Shown here: piece after piece, positions 1 through 7,908 of the stretch
Layout: every line of letters begins with the position of its first letter
How positions within the stretch are numbered: the first letter of the stretch is position 1
NCBI GenBank assembly: GCA_009936895.1
Contig: JAACDS010000106.1
Coordinates: 1-13,221, forward strand
Direction: 5' to 3'
Source of the DNA: Pseudomonadota bacterium
GTDB taxonomy: Bacteria; Pseudomonadota; Gammaproteobacteria; Pseudomonadales; Azotimanducaceae
DNA: 13,221 nt
The notes under the pieces: model-generated
Told to the model about the DNA's origin: nothing
Seen by the model: only the letters and a program-made list of their open reading frames with translations
Databases searched by the model: none
Position numbers and translations under genes: made by a program

Positions 1-118
1 ACACGGCCTCGAACATTTCGTGGCGGAGATATTCATCAAAGCGGACCTTGACCTTTGAAGGATGGGTGTCCGTTTTGTCCGCATAGCTGCCGTTTGCTGT
101 GCGCTGCACAAAGATCTG
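1..118 (-). other. possible coding fragment at left edge, unidentified
   Basis: The minus strand is open from 118 to the window edge, just after a TAG at 119-121, with a possible GTG start at 107-109. The reading contains VQRTANGSYADKTD and later VRFDEYLRHEMFEAV, which has plausible protein-like composition, but I do not recognise the family. No convincing ribosome binding site precedes the GTG. The plus strand is also open at 2-58, ending in TGA (HGLEHFVAEIFIKADLDL), and could instead be the tail of a gene entering from the left. Only one of these can be right, and neither is well supported. Confidence 0.22.
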
Positions 119-189
119 CTATGCAGACAAAGTGGGAACGCGCTGCTCTTGCCTTGATGCCCGCGTTTCGCGTTTGTAGTGTAAAATAC

Positions 190-201
190 TTCCGTACGGA
201 A
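190..201. promoter_or_regulatory. perfect 12-bp palindrome, possible operator
   Basis: TTCCGTACGGAA is a perfect palindrome in the gene-poor stretch 119-321 and directly follows an AT-rich run (TAAAAT at 182-187). Palindromes of this size and composition are typical of operators for dimeric regulators such as TetR-family proteins. No regulator or clear target gene is visible in the window, so the assignment is tentative. Apart from this I see nothing convincing between 119 and 321. Confidence 0.3.
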
Positions 202-321
202 AGCTAAAGGCACTGATGGACGGCAAGTTGCAGCGCTTCAATCCGAGATTCTCATCATTGCGCGGATTGCAAATCAGAGTGATTGGCCGCGAAGTGGCAA
301 AACATTGTTAGGCACAGTTCA

Positions 322-1083
322 TCAGCTGTCGCGGCAAGCTGGCCAAGATGTTTTCCAATCACCAGAAACCGTAGTCAGGTTCGGGGCCTGAGCGTCATCG
401 GTCATGCTTGAAAACAGAACTTTCTTAAGCCTGTCTGTTGTCAACTTGTGATGCAAAACGGCAAGCTTATCGGCGGTCGCAGCGTCTGCCTGTTCAATCG
501 CCGCATAAATCAAGCGGTGCTGGAGAGTCGTTTCTTCCAGATGGGCAGCCAGTGATGGATCGGACCTTGCATTAGACAATGGTTGACTAGAACAGCTGGC
601 GCGCGCCATGCGAATCGTATCGATCAGCACTTGATCATAGAAAGATTGGAAGTACTTATTTCGAGCAGCACTAGAGATTGCAAAGTGGAACTCCAGGTTG
701 GCCTCGGAACGCTCCACCCCACTGTTATGGCGTGTCGCTTCCTCAAATCGATCTCGCGCCCTTGCGATGGATATCAGATCATCCTCTGTCCTATTTTGCG
801 CCGCAAGACGCTGGATCATGCGGCTAGACATCAATAGCGCATCATAGAGCTTGGGCACTTCGTCTAGGTCCAACGGTGCAACCCGCGCCTTGCGGCCATC
901 ACGCACCACCAACCCGTCCGCGATCAGTTGTATTATGGCCTCACGCACCGGCGTTCTGGAAACACCGAGGGCTTCGGAAAGTTCAGCTTCATCCAGGTTC
1001 TGGCCCGGTCGGAGCTGCAACCGAACGATGGAAGTTCTGATTTCTTTTGCAACTCGTTCTCCGTCTCGCCTTGTTTCGACCAC
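322..1083 (-). CDS. GntR-family transcriptional regulator, FCD (FadR-like) subfamily
   Basis: A 253-residue DNA-binding regulator. The N-terminal winged helix-turn-helix (about residues 8-72) contains the GntR signature region LRPGQNLDEAELSEALGVSR followed by TPVREAI and a wing ending in DGRKARVAPL. The rest is an all-helical FCD effector domain with candidate ligand/metal positions N129, H133, H189 and H211. In the usual FCD pattern the first of these is Asp, so N129 is a small deviation. The family normally binds carboxylates or sugar acids. The start is a GTG at 1081-1083: no ATG lies in frame upstream before a stop, and a GGAG sits 10 nt before it. It is divergent from the hydantoinase/TRAP operon, so it is most likely that operon's regulator and probably autoregulates through the shared gap. 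Assignment to family is firm; the effector is unknown. Confidence 0.9.
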   Translation of the reverse strand: MVETRRDGERVAKEIRTSIVRLQLRPGQNLDEAELSEALGVSRTPVREAIIQLIADGLVVRDGRKARVAPLDLDEVPKLYDALLMSSRMIQRLAAQNRTEDDLISIARARDRFEEATRHNSGVERSEANLEFHFAISSAARNKYFQSFYDQVLIDTIRMARASCSSQPLSNARSDPSLAAHLEETTLQHRLIYAAIEQADAATADKLAVLHHKLTTDRLKKVLFSSMTDDAQAPNLTTVSGDWKTSWPACRDS

Positions 1084-1134
1084 GGCAGGTGCGCTCCATT
1101 TATGATTAATGCTTCAGGTGGTTGCGTTAAATCA

Positions 1135-1164
1135 ATCCTAACAGCTTGTCATTTAAGTATACAA
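1135..1164 (-). promoter_or_regulatory. candidate promoter of the GntR regulator
   Basis: On the minus strand, TTGTAT (1159-1164) and TAGGAT (1135-1140) are separated by 18 bp, an acceptable -35/-10 pair upstream of the regulator's GTG start. The -35 lies inside the operator candidate at 1155-1174, which would give autoregulation. It is only a consensus match read by eye. Confidence 0.35.
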
Positions 1165-1174
1165 AAGGAATACT
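1146..1174 (+). promoter_or_regulatory. candidate promoter of the hydantoinase/TRAP operon
   Basis: TTGTCA (1146-1151) and AATACT (1169-1174) are separated by exactly 17 bp, a good sigma-70-type pair. Transcription would begin near 1181, leaving a leader of roughly 45-50 nt before hyuA. It is the only promoter-like sequence I find ahead of the nine-gene run. An inverted repeat occupies the spacer and -10, so bound repressor would block polymerase. Confidence 0.5.
1155..1174. promoter_or_regulatory. candidate operator for the divergent GntR/FCD regulator
   Basis: AGTAT (1156-1160) and ATACT (1170-1174) form an inverted repeat with a 9-bp spacer. The left part also reads AAGTATACAA (1155-1164), an 8/10 match to the TTGTATACAA-like palindromes bound by several FadR-subfamily GntR proteins. 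A further AAGTAT occurs at 1186-1191. The site overlaps the -10 of the operon promoter and the -35 of the regulator promoter, the expected arrangement for a repressor controlling both genes. Binding is inferred from position and symmetry only. Confidence 0.42.
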
Positions 1175-1227
1175 GAATTAAATAGAAGTATTTGGCAAGC
1201 GAGTCGCAGACAGGTGTAGGAGGGTAG

Positions 1228-3276
1228 ATGACAGATTGGGTGATTGGAGTTGATGTCGGAGGAACCTTCACCGATTTTTCTGCGCGCAATAAGAAAGACC
1301 ACCACATTCAGGTCCACAAACGCCCTTCAACGCCCGATGATCCGTCGCGTGCCATTCTTGAGGGCTTGCGGGAGCTGCTGGATATCGCGGATATTGATGG
1401 GGCCGAAATTGCACGCATTGCCCATGGTACAACGGTTGCAACAAATGCTCTATTGCAGAGGCGAGGTGCCGAGATCGGTGTGGTGACCACCAAGGGTTTT
1501 CGCGATCTTCTTGAAATTGGCCGGCAGGTGCGTCCCAAAATCTATGACCTTCAGACAGATGCGCCGCCGCCGCTTGCCCTGCGTCAGAACCGTCTTGAGA
1601 TTTCCGAGCGTATTGGCGCGGAAGGTGAAGTTGTTTCGGCTTTGGAAATGGCCGATGTCGAGGCTCTTATCAACGAAGTGCGCAGCTTAGATGGGGTTGA
1701 AAGCATAGCGGTTTGCACGCTCTTTTCGTTTCTCAATCCGACCCACGAACAACTAATTGCCAAAGCTTTGCGCAACGCGTTTCCCGGAGTCGTCGTGTCG
1801 GTTTCCAGCGACGTGCAGCCGGAGTTTCGCGAGTATGAGCGGTTTTCGACCACGGTGATCAACGCCTTTTTGCAGCCCGAGGTCAGCCGTTATATGGACA
1901 AGCTTAGTCGTGCGCTTGGTAATGTGGCACCGAACGCAAAGCTTGGAATTTTTCAGTCTAGTGGCGGTTTGATGTCTGTCGGCAAGGCGACGGAGTTCCC
2001 CGTGCGCACAGCCTTGTCCGGCCCCGCCGCAGGTGCCGTGGGCGCAGCCGCCGCAGGTGCTGCGTCGGGCATCTCAGACATTGTGACCCTCGACATGGGG
2101 GGCACCAGCACGGATGTTTGCCTGATCCGCAACGGCAAAACTGAGATCGCCAACATGCGCGATATTGCGGGTTTCCGGATAAGGCTTCCGATGGTCGATA
2201 TTCATACTGTTGGGGCTGGCGGCGGCTCAATTGCGCATATCGGGTCGGATGGGTTGATGAAGGTGGGCCCTGAAAGTGCGGGCGCGGTTCCGGGTCCTGC
2301 GTGTTACGGTCATGGAGGAGTCCTGCCAACAGTATCGGACGCAAATGTTGTTCTGGGCCGATTACCCGAGGCATTGGCCGGTGGGCTGTGCCTCGACAAG
2401 GAAAAAGCGTTTCAGGCCATTGAACGAATTGCCAAGCCCCTGGGCCTAAGTGTGACGGCAACCGCATTGGGCATTGCCGGAATCGTGACTTCGAACATGA
2501 CCCGCGCGATCCGTGCGGTATCCACGGAAAAAGGCCATGACCCACGCAATTTCGTGCTGATGCCGTTTGGGGGAGCTGGCGGATTGCACGCTACGGATGT
2601 GGCCAAATCCTTAGGCTTGTCACGAGTCATCGTTCCAAATTCTCCTGGCATTCTTTGTGCCGATGGCTTGATCGAGTCGGATTTGCAGGAAAACTTCGTC
2701 GCAACCAGCCGCGCCCGGATGAACGAGGATCTGATCGCTGTGAAAGAGGCTCTGGCGCGGCTTGACGCGCAGGCCGACAAATGGATTGTCTCTGAGACCG
2801 ACAGCGCGAGTCCAGCGCAAAAAAACGCTTCGGTCGATATGCGCTATGTTGGGCAAAACTATGAACTCCCAGTTATGATTGAGAATGCGCAGAGCTCGCC
2901 CCAATTACCAGACCGGGAAACGCTGATCGAGGGGTTCTTTGCAGCCCATCTGCGCAGTTATGGTTATGTGGATCGGGACGCTCCGGTCGAAGTGATGAAT
3001 GTCCGTTTAAAAGCGGTGGCCCCGCTAGGACAGGCTATGGCGCAGCCAGAAAGTCCCAAGGGCCCGCCAACGCCTGATGTCATACAGGATGTCTGGTTTT
3101 CTGCCGACGCGCCCCTGTCAACTCCGGTGTACCAACGAGAAGTTCTACCAATTGGAACAACATTAACTGGCCCTGCTATCATCGCACAGTTTGATGCGAC
3201 AACCTGCGTTCCGCCTGATGCGACAGTTACAGTGGACGCAGCCCTGAACTTGATAGTGGAGCTTCAAGATGCCTGA
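1228..3276 (+). CDS. hyuA: hydantoinase/oxoprolinase family protein, subunit A
   Basis: A 682-residue protein, the normal length for stand-alone HyuA-type subunits. This family carries an ASKHA-type ATPase fold and, with HyuB, uses ATP to open cyclic amides (N-methylhydantoin, 5-oxoproline) or, in the related acetone carboxylases, to activate small ketones. Visible family motifs in order: GVDVGGTFTDF (residues 7-17, phosphate-binding loop), HGTTVATNALLQRRGA (66-81), LSGPAAGAVGA (about 263), DMGGTSTDV (289-297), HTVGAGGGSIA (about 326), GPACYGHGG, GHDPRNF and FGGAGGLHA (about 437-455), and near the C terminus RYVGQNYELPV. The ATG at 1228 follows AGGAGG (1218-1223) at a short 4-nt spacing. It is the first gene of the operon and overlaps hyuB by 8 bp, consistent with a translated A/B complex. 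Family is certain; the substrate cannot be told from motifs and the label 'N-methylhydantoinase' would be a guess. Confidence 0.93.
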   Translation: MTDWVIGVDVGGTFTDFSARNKKDHHIQVHKRPSTPDDPSRAILEGLRELLDIADIDGAEIARIAHGTTVATNALLQRRGAEIGVVTTKGFRDLLEIGRQVRPKIYDLQTDAPPPLALRQNRLEISERIGAEGEVVSALEMADVEALINEVRSLDGVESIAVCTLFSFLNPTHEQLIAKALRNAFPGVVVSVSSDVQPEFREYERFSTTVINAFLQPEVSRYMDKLSRALGNVAPNAKLGIFQSSGGLMSVGKATEFPVRTALSGPAAGAVGAAAAGAASGISDIVTLDMGGTSTDVCLIRNGKTEIANMRDIAGFRIRLPMVDIHTVGAGGGSIAHIGSDGLMKVGPESAGAVPGPACYGHGGVLPTVSDANVVLGRLPEALAGGLCLDKEKAFQAIERIAKPLGLSVTATALGIAGIVTSNMTRAIRAVSTEKGHDPRNFVLMPFGGAGGLHATDVAKSLGLSRVIVPNSPGILCADGLIESDLQENFVATSRARMNEDLIAVKEALARLDAQADKWIVSETDSASPAQKNASVDMRYVGQNYELPVMIENAQSSPQLPDRETLIEGFFAAHLRSYGYVDRDAPVEVMNVRLKAVAPLGQAMAQPESPKGPPTPDVIQDVWFSADAPLSTPVYQREVLPIGTTLTGPAIIAQFDATTCVPPDATVTVDAALNLIVELQDA

Positions 3277-4951
3277 GGCTGTCTCTATTGACCCCATCGC
3301 GCTTGAGATCAGCTGGAACGGGCTGAAGTCGATTGCCGACGAGTGCTTTCTGACTATCATGCGCAGCGCTTTTTCAACAAACATCAAGGAAAGGCATGAT
3401 CACTCGACCGCGATTGCCGATGCCAATGGCCGTCTCATCGTGCAAGCCGAAATGGCTTTGCCGATCCATCTGGCGTCGATGTCAGGCCTCATGACGTGCA
3501 TCCTTGCACAATACCGCGACACGATCAAACCTGGCGACATATTCATTGGGAATGACCCGCATGTGGCGGGTGGTACACATTTGCCGGACATCAATCTGGC
3601 CATGCCGGTCTTTGACGGGGACCAGTTAATCGGTTTTGTTGCCAACATAGTTCATCATGCCGATGTGGGCGGCGCAGCTGTTGGTTCTATGTCCGGCGGG
3701 CTGGACGAGATATTTACAGAAGGCTTACGGATCCCCATCGTTCGGCTATTCGATGGGGGTGAACTGCAAGACGACATTATGCGTTTGTTGATGCTGAACA
3801 TGCGCCTGCCAGCAGAACGTAAGGGTGACCTGAACGCGCAAATCGCAGCCGCCAAACTTGGAAACCAGCGGATTAGCGAGTTTCTTGAGACCCATGGCGC
3901 GGATTATACCGTCCGGTTGTTCGACGAGATCGTCAGGCGAACAAATCGCCGCATGCGCGCCGCCATCGAAAAGTTGCCCAATGGGAGCTATAGCTTTTCT
4001 GATGTAATGGATGATGACGGTGCGGGGACCGAGGACATCCTGATTACCCTGAAGATTACCAAGTCCGACCATGACATTTTCTTCGATTTCGCGGGATCAG
4101 ACGATCAAGTTCTTGGTAATTTCAATCTGACATTCAACGCAACACAATCTGCCGTCTGCTACGCCCTGAAGGCTCTGCTTGATCCAGAGGTGCCCAATAA
4201 TCAGGGCATTTTCGATGCCATTCGTATCGAAGCGCCTCCGGGCTCGTTTGTAAATTGCGTCTCTCCTGCGCCTGTTGCGATGAGGGCCAATACCTGCCAG
4301 CGCGTTGTCGACGTGGTGATCGGAGCCTTGGCCGAGGCTCTGCCAGATCAGGTGGTCGGTGCTGCCAACGGGGCCAACACCAGCGCCGTATTTAGCGGCA
4401 TTGATCCGCGCACCTCTCAGCAATACGTTTACCTTGAGACCCTTGGGGGAGGTATGGGCGCACGCGCCACAAAAGACGGCAAGGATGGTGTACAGGTAAA
4501 CATAACTAACACATCGAACCTGCCGGTGGAAGCTATCGAAATGGAATATCCCCTGCGGGTTGAGGACTATGCCCTGATCGCGGATTCTGGAGGTGCCGGG
4601 AAACACCGGGGTGGCATGGGTATTAGGCGTAGTATTCGCCCGGTGGGACATACCTGCGAATTTAACGGCGTAGGTGAGAGGTTCCGCAACCAGCCTTGGG
4701 GAATTTTTGGCGGTCAGTCAGGCGCAGCCGGAATGTTTGAAATGGTTGATTGCAAGGGCAACACGACTTCTCTATCGTCCAAAGCATCGCGTGTGAAACT
4801 ATCACCCGATGCGCGGGTCGTTATCTCGACGCCCGGAGCAGGCGGGTACGGAGCACCCGAAGACAGAAAGCCCGAAGCACTGGCGGAAGATCAGGCGTCG
4901 GGCAAGTTTACCAAGGGCTTTCTGGCTTCGAACTACGCAAGGAAAGACTAA
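3269..4951 (+). CDS. hyuB: hydantoinase/oxoprolinase family protein, subunit B
   Basis: A 560-residue partner of the preceding gene, within the usual 520-600 range for HyuB. Characteristic segments are DPIALEISWNGLKSIADEC (residues 6-24), ERHDHSTAIADANGRL (about 42-57), QAEMALPIHLASM, the strongly conserved GNDPHVAGGTHLPDI (94-108, likely metal/active-site region), a middle section with FDFAGSDDQVLGNFN, and near the C terminus the segments VEAIEMEYPLRVE and GGAGKHRGGMGIRRS. The A and B subunits together make the ring-opening enzyme in known members (N-methylhydantoinase, 5-oxoprolinase). The ATG is preceded by GGAG (3258-3261) with a 7-nt spacer inside hyuA, and the 8-bp overlap implies translational coupling. 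Cytoplasmic, with no signal peptide. Substrate unknown. Confidence 0.93.
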   Translation: MPEAVSIDPIALEISWNGLKSIADECFLTIMRSAFSTNIKERHDHSTAIADANGRLIVQAEMALPIHLASMSGLMTCILAQYRDTIKPGDIFIGNDPHVAGGTHLPDINLAMPVFDGDQLIGFVANIVHHADVGGAAVGSMSGGLDEIFTEGLRIPIVRLFDGGELQDDIMRLLMLNMRLPAERKGDLNAQIAAAKLGNQRISEFLETHGADYTVRLFDEIVRRTNRRMRAAIEKLPNGSYSFSDVMDDDGAGTEDILITLKITKSDHDIFFDFAGSDDQVLGNFNLTFNATQSAVCYALKALLDPEVPNNQGIFDAIRIEAPPGSFVNCVSPAPVAMRANTCQRVVDVVIGALAEALPDQVVGAANGANTSAVFSGIDPRTSQQYVYLETLGGGMGARATKDGKDGVQVNITNTSNLPVEAIEMEYPLRVEDYALIADSGGAGKHRGGMGIRRSIRPVGHTCEFNGVGERFRNQPWGIFGGQSGAAGMFEMVDCKGNTTSLSSKASRVKLSPDARVVISTPGAGGYGAPEDRKPEALAEDQASGKFTKGFLASNYARKD

Positions 4952-4962
4952 CGAACTGACTT

Positions 4963-4982
4963 GCCGACATTCGGCCGGTTTT
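4963..4982 (+). other. small hairpin with following T-run between hyuB and dctP
   Basis: GCCGA (4963-4967) and TCGGC (4971-4975) form a 5-bp stem with a 3-nt loop, followed by CGGTTTT. It lies in the 50-bp gap between hyuB and dctP, just before the dctP ribosome binding site. The stem is short and the T-run offset, so it is at most a weak attenuator or transcript-processing site. Confidence 0.2.
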
Positions 4983-5001
4983 ACCAAAGAGGGAGATAGA
5001 T

Positions 5002-5991
5002 ATGAAAATAACATCACTTTTAAGCACCATCGGTTTGGCTGCGACGCTTATGGCTTCGTCCGCAATAGCTGCAGATGTCAAATGGGATATGGCCAACGAG
5101 TATCAGGAAACGTCGATCCATGGGCAGGCCCAAAAGGTGTTTACAGACACGGCTATGGAGGCCTCGGGCGGATCAATCGCAATCACCAACCACTTTGGCG
5201 GATCAATCGGATACAAATCGAAGGAACACTTTGATGCGGTCGCCGACGGCGCGCTACCAATTGCCAACACCAGCATGGGGCAGGTAGCCGGCATTGAACC
5301 AATGTTCCTGCTGTCATCTCTGCCCTTCCTTGTAGGGTCCGCAGATGACGCCCAGCTGCTCTGGGAAACAGCACGCCCAGCCTACGAAGAAGTCTTTGCG
5401 CGCAACAACCAAATTCTGCTTTATGCTTCGCCCTGGCCACCTGCGGGTGTCTGGGCGAAAAAACCAATAACCTCGAAGGCCGAGCTTGCGGGCCTAAAAG
5501 TTCGGGCATGGGATGCCAGCGGCACAAGCACGCTGATCAATGCAGGTGCCGCCGCTATTCAGATGAGCTGGGCTGACGTTGTACCCCAGCTTGCCTCGGG
5601 TGGGATCGTGGGTGTTCTGACCTCAGCAGAGGGCGGTACCAACGCCAAGTTTTGGGAGCATTTGTCGCATTTCTCGGCGTTGAACTATTCGATGTCGCTG
5701 AACATGACACATGTGAATAAGGACGAATGGGACACCTTGTCTGACGATCAGCGCGCCGCTCTGCAAACCGCTGCAAAAGCGGCCAGCGATGCGGCTTGGG
5801 GTGCCCTGGCCTCGCGGGTTAGCGAAAACTACGCCGACATGGAGGCCAACGGGATTACAGTCGTGAAAGAGGTTCCTGCTGGTTTCTTGGCTGAGTTGTC
5901 TGTCGCAGGCGAACAGGTCTATGCCGACTGGCTGGGCAAAGTTGGTGATGCAGGTCAGAAAATTCTGGACGATTACCGCGCCGCGCGCTGA
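5002..5991 (+). CDS. dctP: TRAP transporter substrate-binding protein (DctP family)
   Basis: A 329-residue periplasmic binding protein. Residues 1-23 form a signal peptide (charged MK, hydrophobic core, cleavage likely after SSAIA) and the mature protein starts near ADVKWDMANE. The conserved DctP-family region is LKVRAWDASGTS (165-176), where R168 aligns with the arginine that clamps the ligand carboxylate in characterised TRAP binding proteins. The segment IQMSWADVVPQLASGGIVG (187-205) follows as expected. An organic acid, amino acid or carboxylated derivative is therefore the likely ligand. The ATG has a strong AGGGAG (4990-4995) at a 6-nt spacing. It is followed by a hairpin and then the two membrane subunits, the classic P-Q-M order. 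A 13-bp direct repeat in the gene (5167 and 5197) encodes two in-frame GGSI turns ten codons apart; this looks incidental. Confidence 0.94.
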   Translation: MKITSLLSTIGLAATLMASSAIAADVKWDMANEYQETSIHGQAQKVFTDTAMEASGGSIAITNHFGGSIGYKSKEHFDAVADGALPIANTSMGQVAGIEPMFLLSSLPFLVGSADDAQLLWETARPAYEEVFARNNQILLYASPWPPAGVWAKKPITSKAELAGLKVRAWDASGTSTLINAGAAAIQMSWADVVPQLASGGIVGVLTSAEGGTNAKFWEHLSHFSALNYSMSLNMTHVNKDEWDTLSDDQRAALQTAAKAASDAAWGALASRVSENYADMEANGITVVKEVPAGFLAELSVAGEQVYADWLGKVGDAGQKILDDYRAAR

Positions 5992-6001
5992 TACTGTCTA
6001 A

Positions 6002-6040
6002 AAAATCTCCTGGGCAATGCGTGCAATGCCCAGGAATTTT
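6002..6040 (+). terminator. intercistronic hairpin after dctP (partial terminator or mRNA stabiliser)
   Basis: TCCTGGGCA (6008-6016) pairs perfectly with TGCCCAGGA (6027-6035) around a 10-nt loop. With C6007 bulged, AAAAT (6002-6006) can also pair with ATTTT (6036-6040), extending the stem by five A-T pairs. The structure starts 10 nt after the dctP stop and ends about 33 nt before dctQ, which has no other obvious promoter. It is therefore unlikely to end the operon completely. Hairpins here are usually read as giving a binding protein more transcript than its membrane partners. Confidence 0.65.
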
Positions 6041-6073
6041 CTAAATTGATCAAAACAAAGGGGCAGTGAAACG

Positions 6074-6580
6074 TTGAGAGCCTTCGTCAAGGTAAATGAC
6101 ATCGCTGGAAACCTTGCGGTTTGGATTTCCGCTGCCCTGCTTGTCTATATTGTCTGTCATATCTCTGTCGAAATCGTCCTGCGCAGTTTCTTCGCGACAT
6201 CGACGTTTTCCATGGACGAGTTCGTGGGTTATGCCATTGGTTCGATGACCTTCCTGTCGCTGGCCCATACTTTCCGACATCGCAAGCACATCCGCGTCAG
6301 CATCTTGCAGTCCTTCATCAAAGGCCGCGCGGCTATCGCGGTTGAACTCATATGCATTGCCTTCACCTTCGGCATCACGCTGTTTCTGGCGCGCTACATC
6401 TGGCGCACGCTGGCGCGTGACTTCACACGCGGCACCGTCAGTCCTACCCTGACCGAAACACCAATCTGGCTTATTGACAGTGCAATTTTCATTGGGCTTA
6501 TCCTGTTCATGACCCAGCTACTCGCAAGCGCCTTTCTTACGGTGAAAGACGGCGTTCCCAAAGACGGTGAGGCGGAATAA
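6074..6580 (+). CDS. dctQ: TRAP transporter small permease subunit (DctQ family)
   Basis: A 168-residue inner-membrane protein with four hydrophobic helices at about residues 13-36, 48-66, 87-108 and 131-153, the standard DctQ topology. Between helices 2 and 3 is the basic loop HTFRHRKHIRVS (65-76), a common feature of the family. DctQ bridges DctM and supports transport of ligand delivered by DctP. The start is a TTG (6074-6076): the frame has a stop at 6047-6049, no upstream ATG or GTG, and the first internal Met would remove helix 1. A GGGG (6060-6063) 10 nt before the TTG may serve as ribosome binding site, so initiation is probably weak. Its stop overlaps the dctM start by one base (TAATG). 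Confidence 0.9.
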   Translation: MRAFVKVNDIAGNLAVWISAALLVYIVCHISVEIVLRSFFATSTFSMDEFVGYAIGSMTFLSLAHTFRHRKHIRVSILQSFIKGRAAIAVELICIAFTFGITLFLARYIWRTLARDFTRGTVSPTLTETPIWLIDSAIFIGLILFMTQLLASAFLTVKDGVPKDGEAE

Positions 6581-7893
6581 TGGAAAGCATGTTCATTGCC
6601 TTCATCATCTTGCTATTGGTCATTTATTATCTGGGCCTTGGGGTTTGGGTTTTTGCCGGGCTTTTGCTGGTCAGCACCACGGGTCTGGTATTCCTGATCG
6701 ACATGCCGATGGATCGGATCGGGAAGATTATGGCCCCACTGGTAATCCGCAGCGCCACATCCTGGGAGATATCGGCCATCCCGATGTTCATATGGATGGG
6801 CGAATTGATGTTACGCACGGACATGTCCGACCGGTTGTTTCGCGGGCTCTCTCCGCTCACGTATCATCTGCCTGGACGTCTGCTGCATACCAATATCGCC
6901 GGCTCTGCCCTGTTTGCGGCGATCAGCGGATCAAGTGCTGCCACAACGGCTACGGTGGGCAAAATTACCATCTCGGAACTTGGCAAACGCGGCTATTCTA
7001 AATCGCTGACCTATGGCTCGCTCGCCGGAGCGGGCAGCCTTGGCCTGCTGATCCCCCCGGCTATTGTAATGATTGTCTATGGCGTTTTAGCTGAGGTTTC
7101 GATTGCGCGGCTCTTTGCAGCGGGTGTATTTCCAGGAGTCATGATTGCTGCACTCTACTCAGGCTATGTGATCATCATCAGTGTTTTGCACTCTTCGGTC
7201 GCTCCTCCGGATCGCGACAAACCGGGGCTGAAGGACGCAGCCATCGGCCTGCTCAACCTAATCCCGATTGCACTGCTGATCTTCATCGTTCTTGGCTCTA
7301 TATATAGTGGGCTGGCCACGCCGTCCGAAGCCGCAGCCGTGGGGGTAGTCGCGACGCTGGTGATGATCATCCTTACAGGGCAGTTTACCAGGGACGTATT
7401 CTTTGGTACTCTAGTGTCCGCCGTTCAAACCAGTTGCATGATTGCGGTAATTCTAATCGCGGCGGCGTTCCTGTCCACGGCTATGGGTTTCTTGCACGTT
7501 CCTCAAGACGTGGCCAAGGCCATTGGAGCCATGAATTTGTCGCCCTACGCGCTGATCGTAATCCTTGCAGTGTTTTACGTACTTCTTGGGATGTTCCTTG
7601 AAGGTATCTCGATAACGGTAATGAGCCTGCCAATTACTTTACCTCTCATCTTAGCCGCCGGCTTTGATCCAATTTGGTTCGGAATTTTTTTAGTGATTAT
7701 GGTAGAGTTGGCCCAGATCACACCGCCCATCGGATTCAATCTATTCATCATTCAGGGGCTGACAGGAACGCCGATCATGAAGATAGCCGTCGCGGCAACG
7801 CCGTTCTTTGTGCTGATGTGTATTGGTGTTGTACTGCTGACAGTGTTCCCCGAAATTGCGCTTTGGCTGCCCAATACACTCTTTGATAAGTAA
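6580..7893 (+). CDS. dctM: TRAP transporter large permease subunit (DctM family)
   Basis: A 437-residue polytopic membrane protein, the normal DctM length, hydrophobic throughout with about a dozen membrane segments. Recognisable family segments are AAISGSSAATTATVGKI (about 113-129), GSLAGAGSLGLLIPPAIVM (about 146-164) and, near the C terminus, VELAQITPPIGFNLFIIQG (about 375-393). This subunit forms the Na+-driven elevator-type channel that moves substrate delivered by DctP. The ATG shares one base with the dctQ stop, implying coupled translation, and a GAGG lies in the preceding dctQ codons. Together with dctP and dctQ the transporter is complete and intact. Confidence 0.95.
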   Translation: MESMFIAFIILLLVIYYLGLGVWVFAGLLLVSTTGLVFLIDMPMDRIGKIMAPLVIRSATSWEISAIPMFIWMGELMLRTDMSDRLFRGLSPLTYHLPGRLLHTNIAGSALFAAISGSSAATTATVGKITISELGKRGYSKSLTYGSLAGAGSLGLLIPPAIVMIVYGVLAEVSIARLFAAGVFPGVMIAALYSGYVIIISVLHSSVAPPDRDKPGLKDAAIGLLNLIPIALLIFIVLGSIYSGLATPSEAAAVGVVATLVMIILTGQFTRDVFFGTLVSAVQTSCMIAVILIAAAFLSTAMGFLHVPQDVAKAIGAMNLSPYALIVILAVFYVLLGMFLEGISITVMSLPITLPLILAAGFDPIWFGIFLVIMVELAQITPPIGFNLFIIQGLTGTPIMKIAVAATPFFVLMCIGVVLLTVFPEIALWLPNTLFDK

Positions 7894-7908
7894 AAGGATT
7901 GCTGGATT

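Noticed and set aside
1958..2545. 195-codon minus-strand open frame inside hyuA
   Set aside because: Composition is dominated by Arg/Pro/His/Gln typical of a shadow frame; no motif, and it is fully covered by a well-supported gene.
4097..4651. 184-codon open frame on the minus strand inside hyuB
   Set aside because: It is antisense to a gene with clear family motifs, has no recognisable domain, and long antisense frames are common in GC-rich genes.
1228..4951. Calling the hyuAB pair acetone carboxylase or 5-oxoprolinase specifically
   Set aside because: The motifs are shared by the whole superfamily. Acetone carboxylase would need a third small subunit, which is absent, and substrate cannot be assigned by eye.
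5167..5209. 13-bp direct repeat (GGCGGATCAATCG) 30 bp apart in dctP
   Set aside because: It is in frame and simply encodes two GGSI turns; a single pair is not a repeat element.
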